The position numbers were made by a program, and so were the translations under genes. A DNA stretch of 64,000 nucleotides from CAWARU01 sp963805795 (GTDB lineage Bacteria; Pseudomonadota; Gammaproteobacteria; UBA6186; Azoamicaceae): the NCBI GenBank assembly GCA_963805795.1, contig CAWDVG010000001.1, positions 682,001-746,000 of the forward strand. Reading direction: 5' to 3'. Positions 63,320 to 64,000 of the stretch are shown one piece after another. A model generated the notes under the pieces. It was not told the origin of the DNA, did not search any database, and saw only the letters and a program-made list of their open reading frames with translations. The first letter of the stretch is position 1. The number at the start of each line of letters is the position of its first letter.

Positions 63320-64000
63320 ATGAAAGTTGTTTCCGATGTTATTAGTTCTGCCGATACCGCTATTAAAACAGGAAAAGACATTTATGAATTGTTTGGTAAT
63401 GCTCTTGGAGAAGCTATTGTAGATGTTTTGAAAGAAGGCGCTAAAAATGAGTTAGTACCTAAGGGTATACTAATTACTATTGAAAAAATAGTTGAAAAAT
63501 TTGGGGCAAGTATTATTGGTAACCAGGTTATTGGCCAGCTTATTACACAAACAATTGGTACAAAGGATTGTACTAATTTACATGATATCTTATCGGGTAG
63601 AATTCCTCGTCTCAAGCTTATGGGCAAAAGAGTTGGTAATGCAGTTATAAACAGACGTGACCCAAATAATTTTGAAGAAACTCTCTCTCAATTTATAGGT
63701 GATATGGGGGGATTTATTTTAGCGGGAAAAGCTGTCGAAAAACTAATTGATCAACAGGCATTGGGTGGACAAATTCTTTCTCTCGCAGTGGGTCTGCTCA
63801 GCATCGAAATTACACGCCAAATGGGTCAGAATTCTGCAATTAGAGTAACTCCGTATGTTACCCCCTATTTAAAAAACGATGTACTGATACCTGAAAATCA
63901 AGCAGAATCCATTGCACAAAAATCAGGTAAAGCAGCTACTGTCTTGGTATGTGCATATGGGATTTCATTGACATCATTTGCTTCAGTCATTCCTCCACTA
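63320..64000 (+). CDS. Gly/Ala-rich hydrophobic protein of unknown function, 3' end outside window
   Basis: An ATG at 63320 after GGGAGAGAAG opens a frame of 227 codons that stays open to the window edge. It reads MKVVSDVISSADTAIKTGKD, then alternating amphipathic and Gly/Ala/Ile-rich segments (GASIIGNQVIGQLITQTIGT; FIGDMGGFILAGKAVEKLID; LGGQILSLAVGLLSIEI) and a hydrophobic stretch AATVLVCAYGISLTSFASVI at the edge. Such repeated small-residue helices suggest a membrane-inserting or pore-like protein, as in some secreted proteins, but I cannot name a family. A minus-strand frame across 63382-63627 is its shadow. Confidence 0.6.
   Translation, partial: MKVVSDVISSADTAIKTGKDIYELFGNALGEAIVDVLKEGAKNELVPKGILITIEKIVEKFGASIIGNQVIGQLITQTIGTKDCTNLHDILSGRIPRLKLMGKRVGNAVINRRDPNNFEETLSQFIGDMGGFILAGKAVEKLIDQQALGGQILSLAVGLLSIEITRQMGQNSAIRVTPYVTPYLKNDVLIPENQAESIAQKSGKAATVLVCAYGISLTSFASVIPPL

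Overview
The window is AT-rich gammaproteobacterial chromosome from a host-associated member of the Legionellales/Coxiella type. This is an inference from two things. First, the housekeeping order greA, yhbY, rlmE, ftsH, glmM, tpiA, secG, tRNA-Leu(GAG), nuoA-N, tRNA-fMet, rimP, nusA, infB, rbfA, truB is the ancestral gammaproteobacterial order, with nuo placed as in Legionella and Coxiella relatives. Second, the accessory genes are eukaryote-like: Sel1 repeats, ankyrin, WD40, and an OTU-type protease. No rRNA, CRISPR array or prophage is visible.

Layout. 1-2.7 kb: end of a DUF1328 membrane protein gene, a WD40 protein ending in a prenylation-like CCIC tail, and a TetR regulator. 2.7-7.7 kb: greA, yhbY, rlmE, ftsH, glmM. 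7.7-32.4 kb: a large accessory island inserted between glmM and tpiA. It holds two tandem PilJ-like chemoreceptors, an ISAs1-type insertion sequence, a membrane/coiled-coil protein, an ankyrin protein, a broken Sel1 gene, a 1,899-residue Sel1-repeat protein directly followed by an ankyrin + lipase + OTU protease protein, two small minus-strand genes, an AAA-ATPase/PD-(D/E)XK protein and a long coiled-coil lipoprotein. 32.6-49 kb: tpiA, secG, tRNA-Leu and the full 14-gene respiratory complex I operon. 49-56.3 kb: a second accessory block with a BamE/SmpA-like protein, an AAA_14/DUF4143 ATPase behind a pair of palindromic operators, a 0.9-kb inverted repeat structure and a 1,326-residue Sel1 protein with a polybasic tail. 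56.3-62.6 kb: tRNA-fMet and the rimP-nusA-infB-rbfA-truB translation operon. 62.6-64 kb: two unrecognised genes, the last one cut by the window edge.

The core genes cover transcription fidelity, ribosome and RNA maturation, membrane protein quality control, cell wall precursor synthesis, glycolysis, Sec export and NADH oxidation. The accessory genes look like a host-manipulation repertoire. The most striking is the lipase-OTU protein, which probably combines a serine hydrolase and a deubiquitinase-like cysteine protease in one polypeptide and is translated right after the giant Sel1 protein. A 45-residue piece of its OTU region reappears in the coiled-coil membrane protein at 14.2 kb.

Two features run through the whole window. 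Small palindromic or MITE-like repeats sit at many gene borders, one of them forming the stop codon of tpiA and another abutting its start codon. Single-base frameshifts, all of the same phase and explicable as one extra base in a short homopolymer, interrupt nuoH, nuoJ and nusA, which are otherwise intact; this points to sequence errors, or less likely to recoding.
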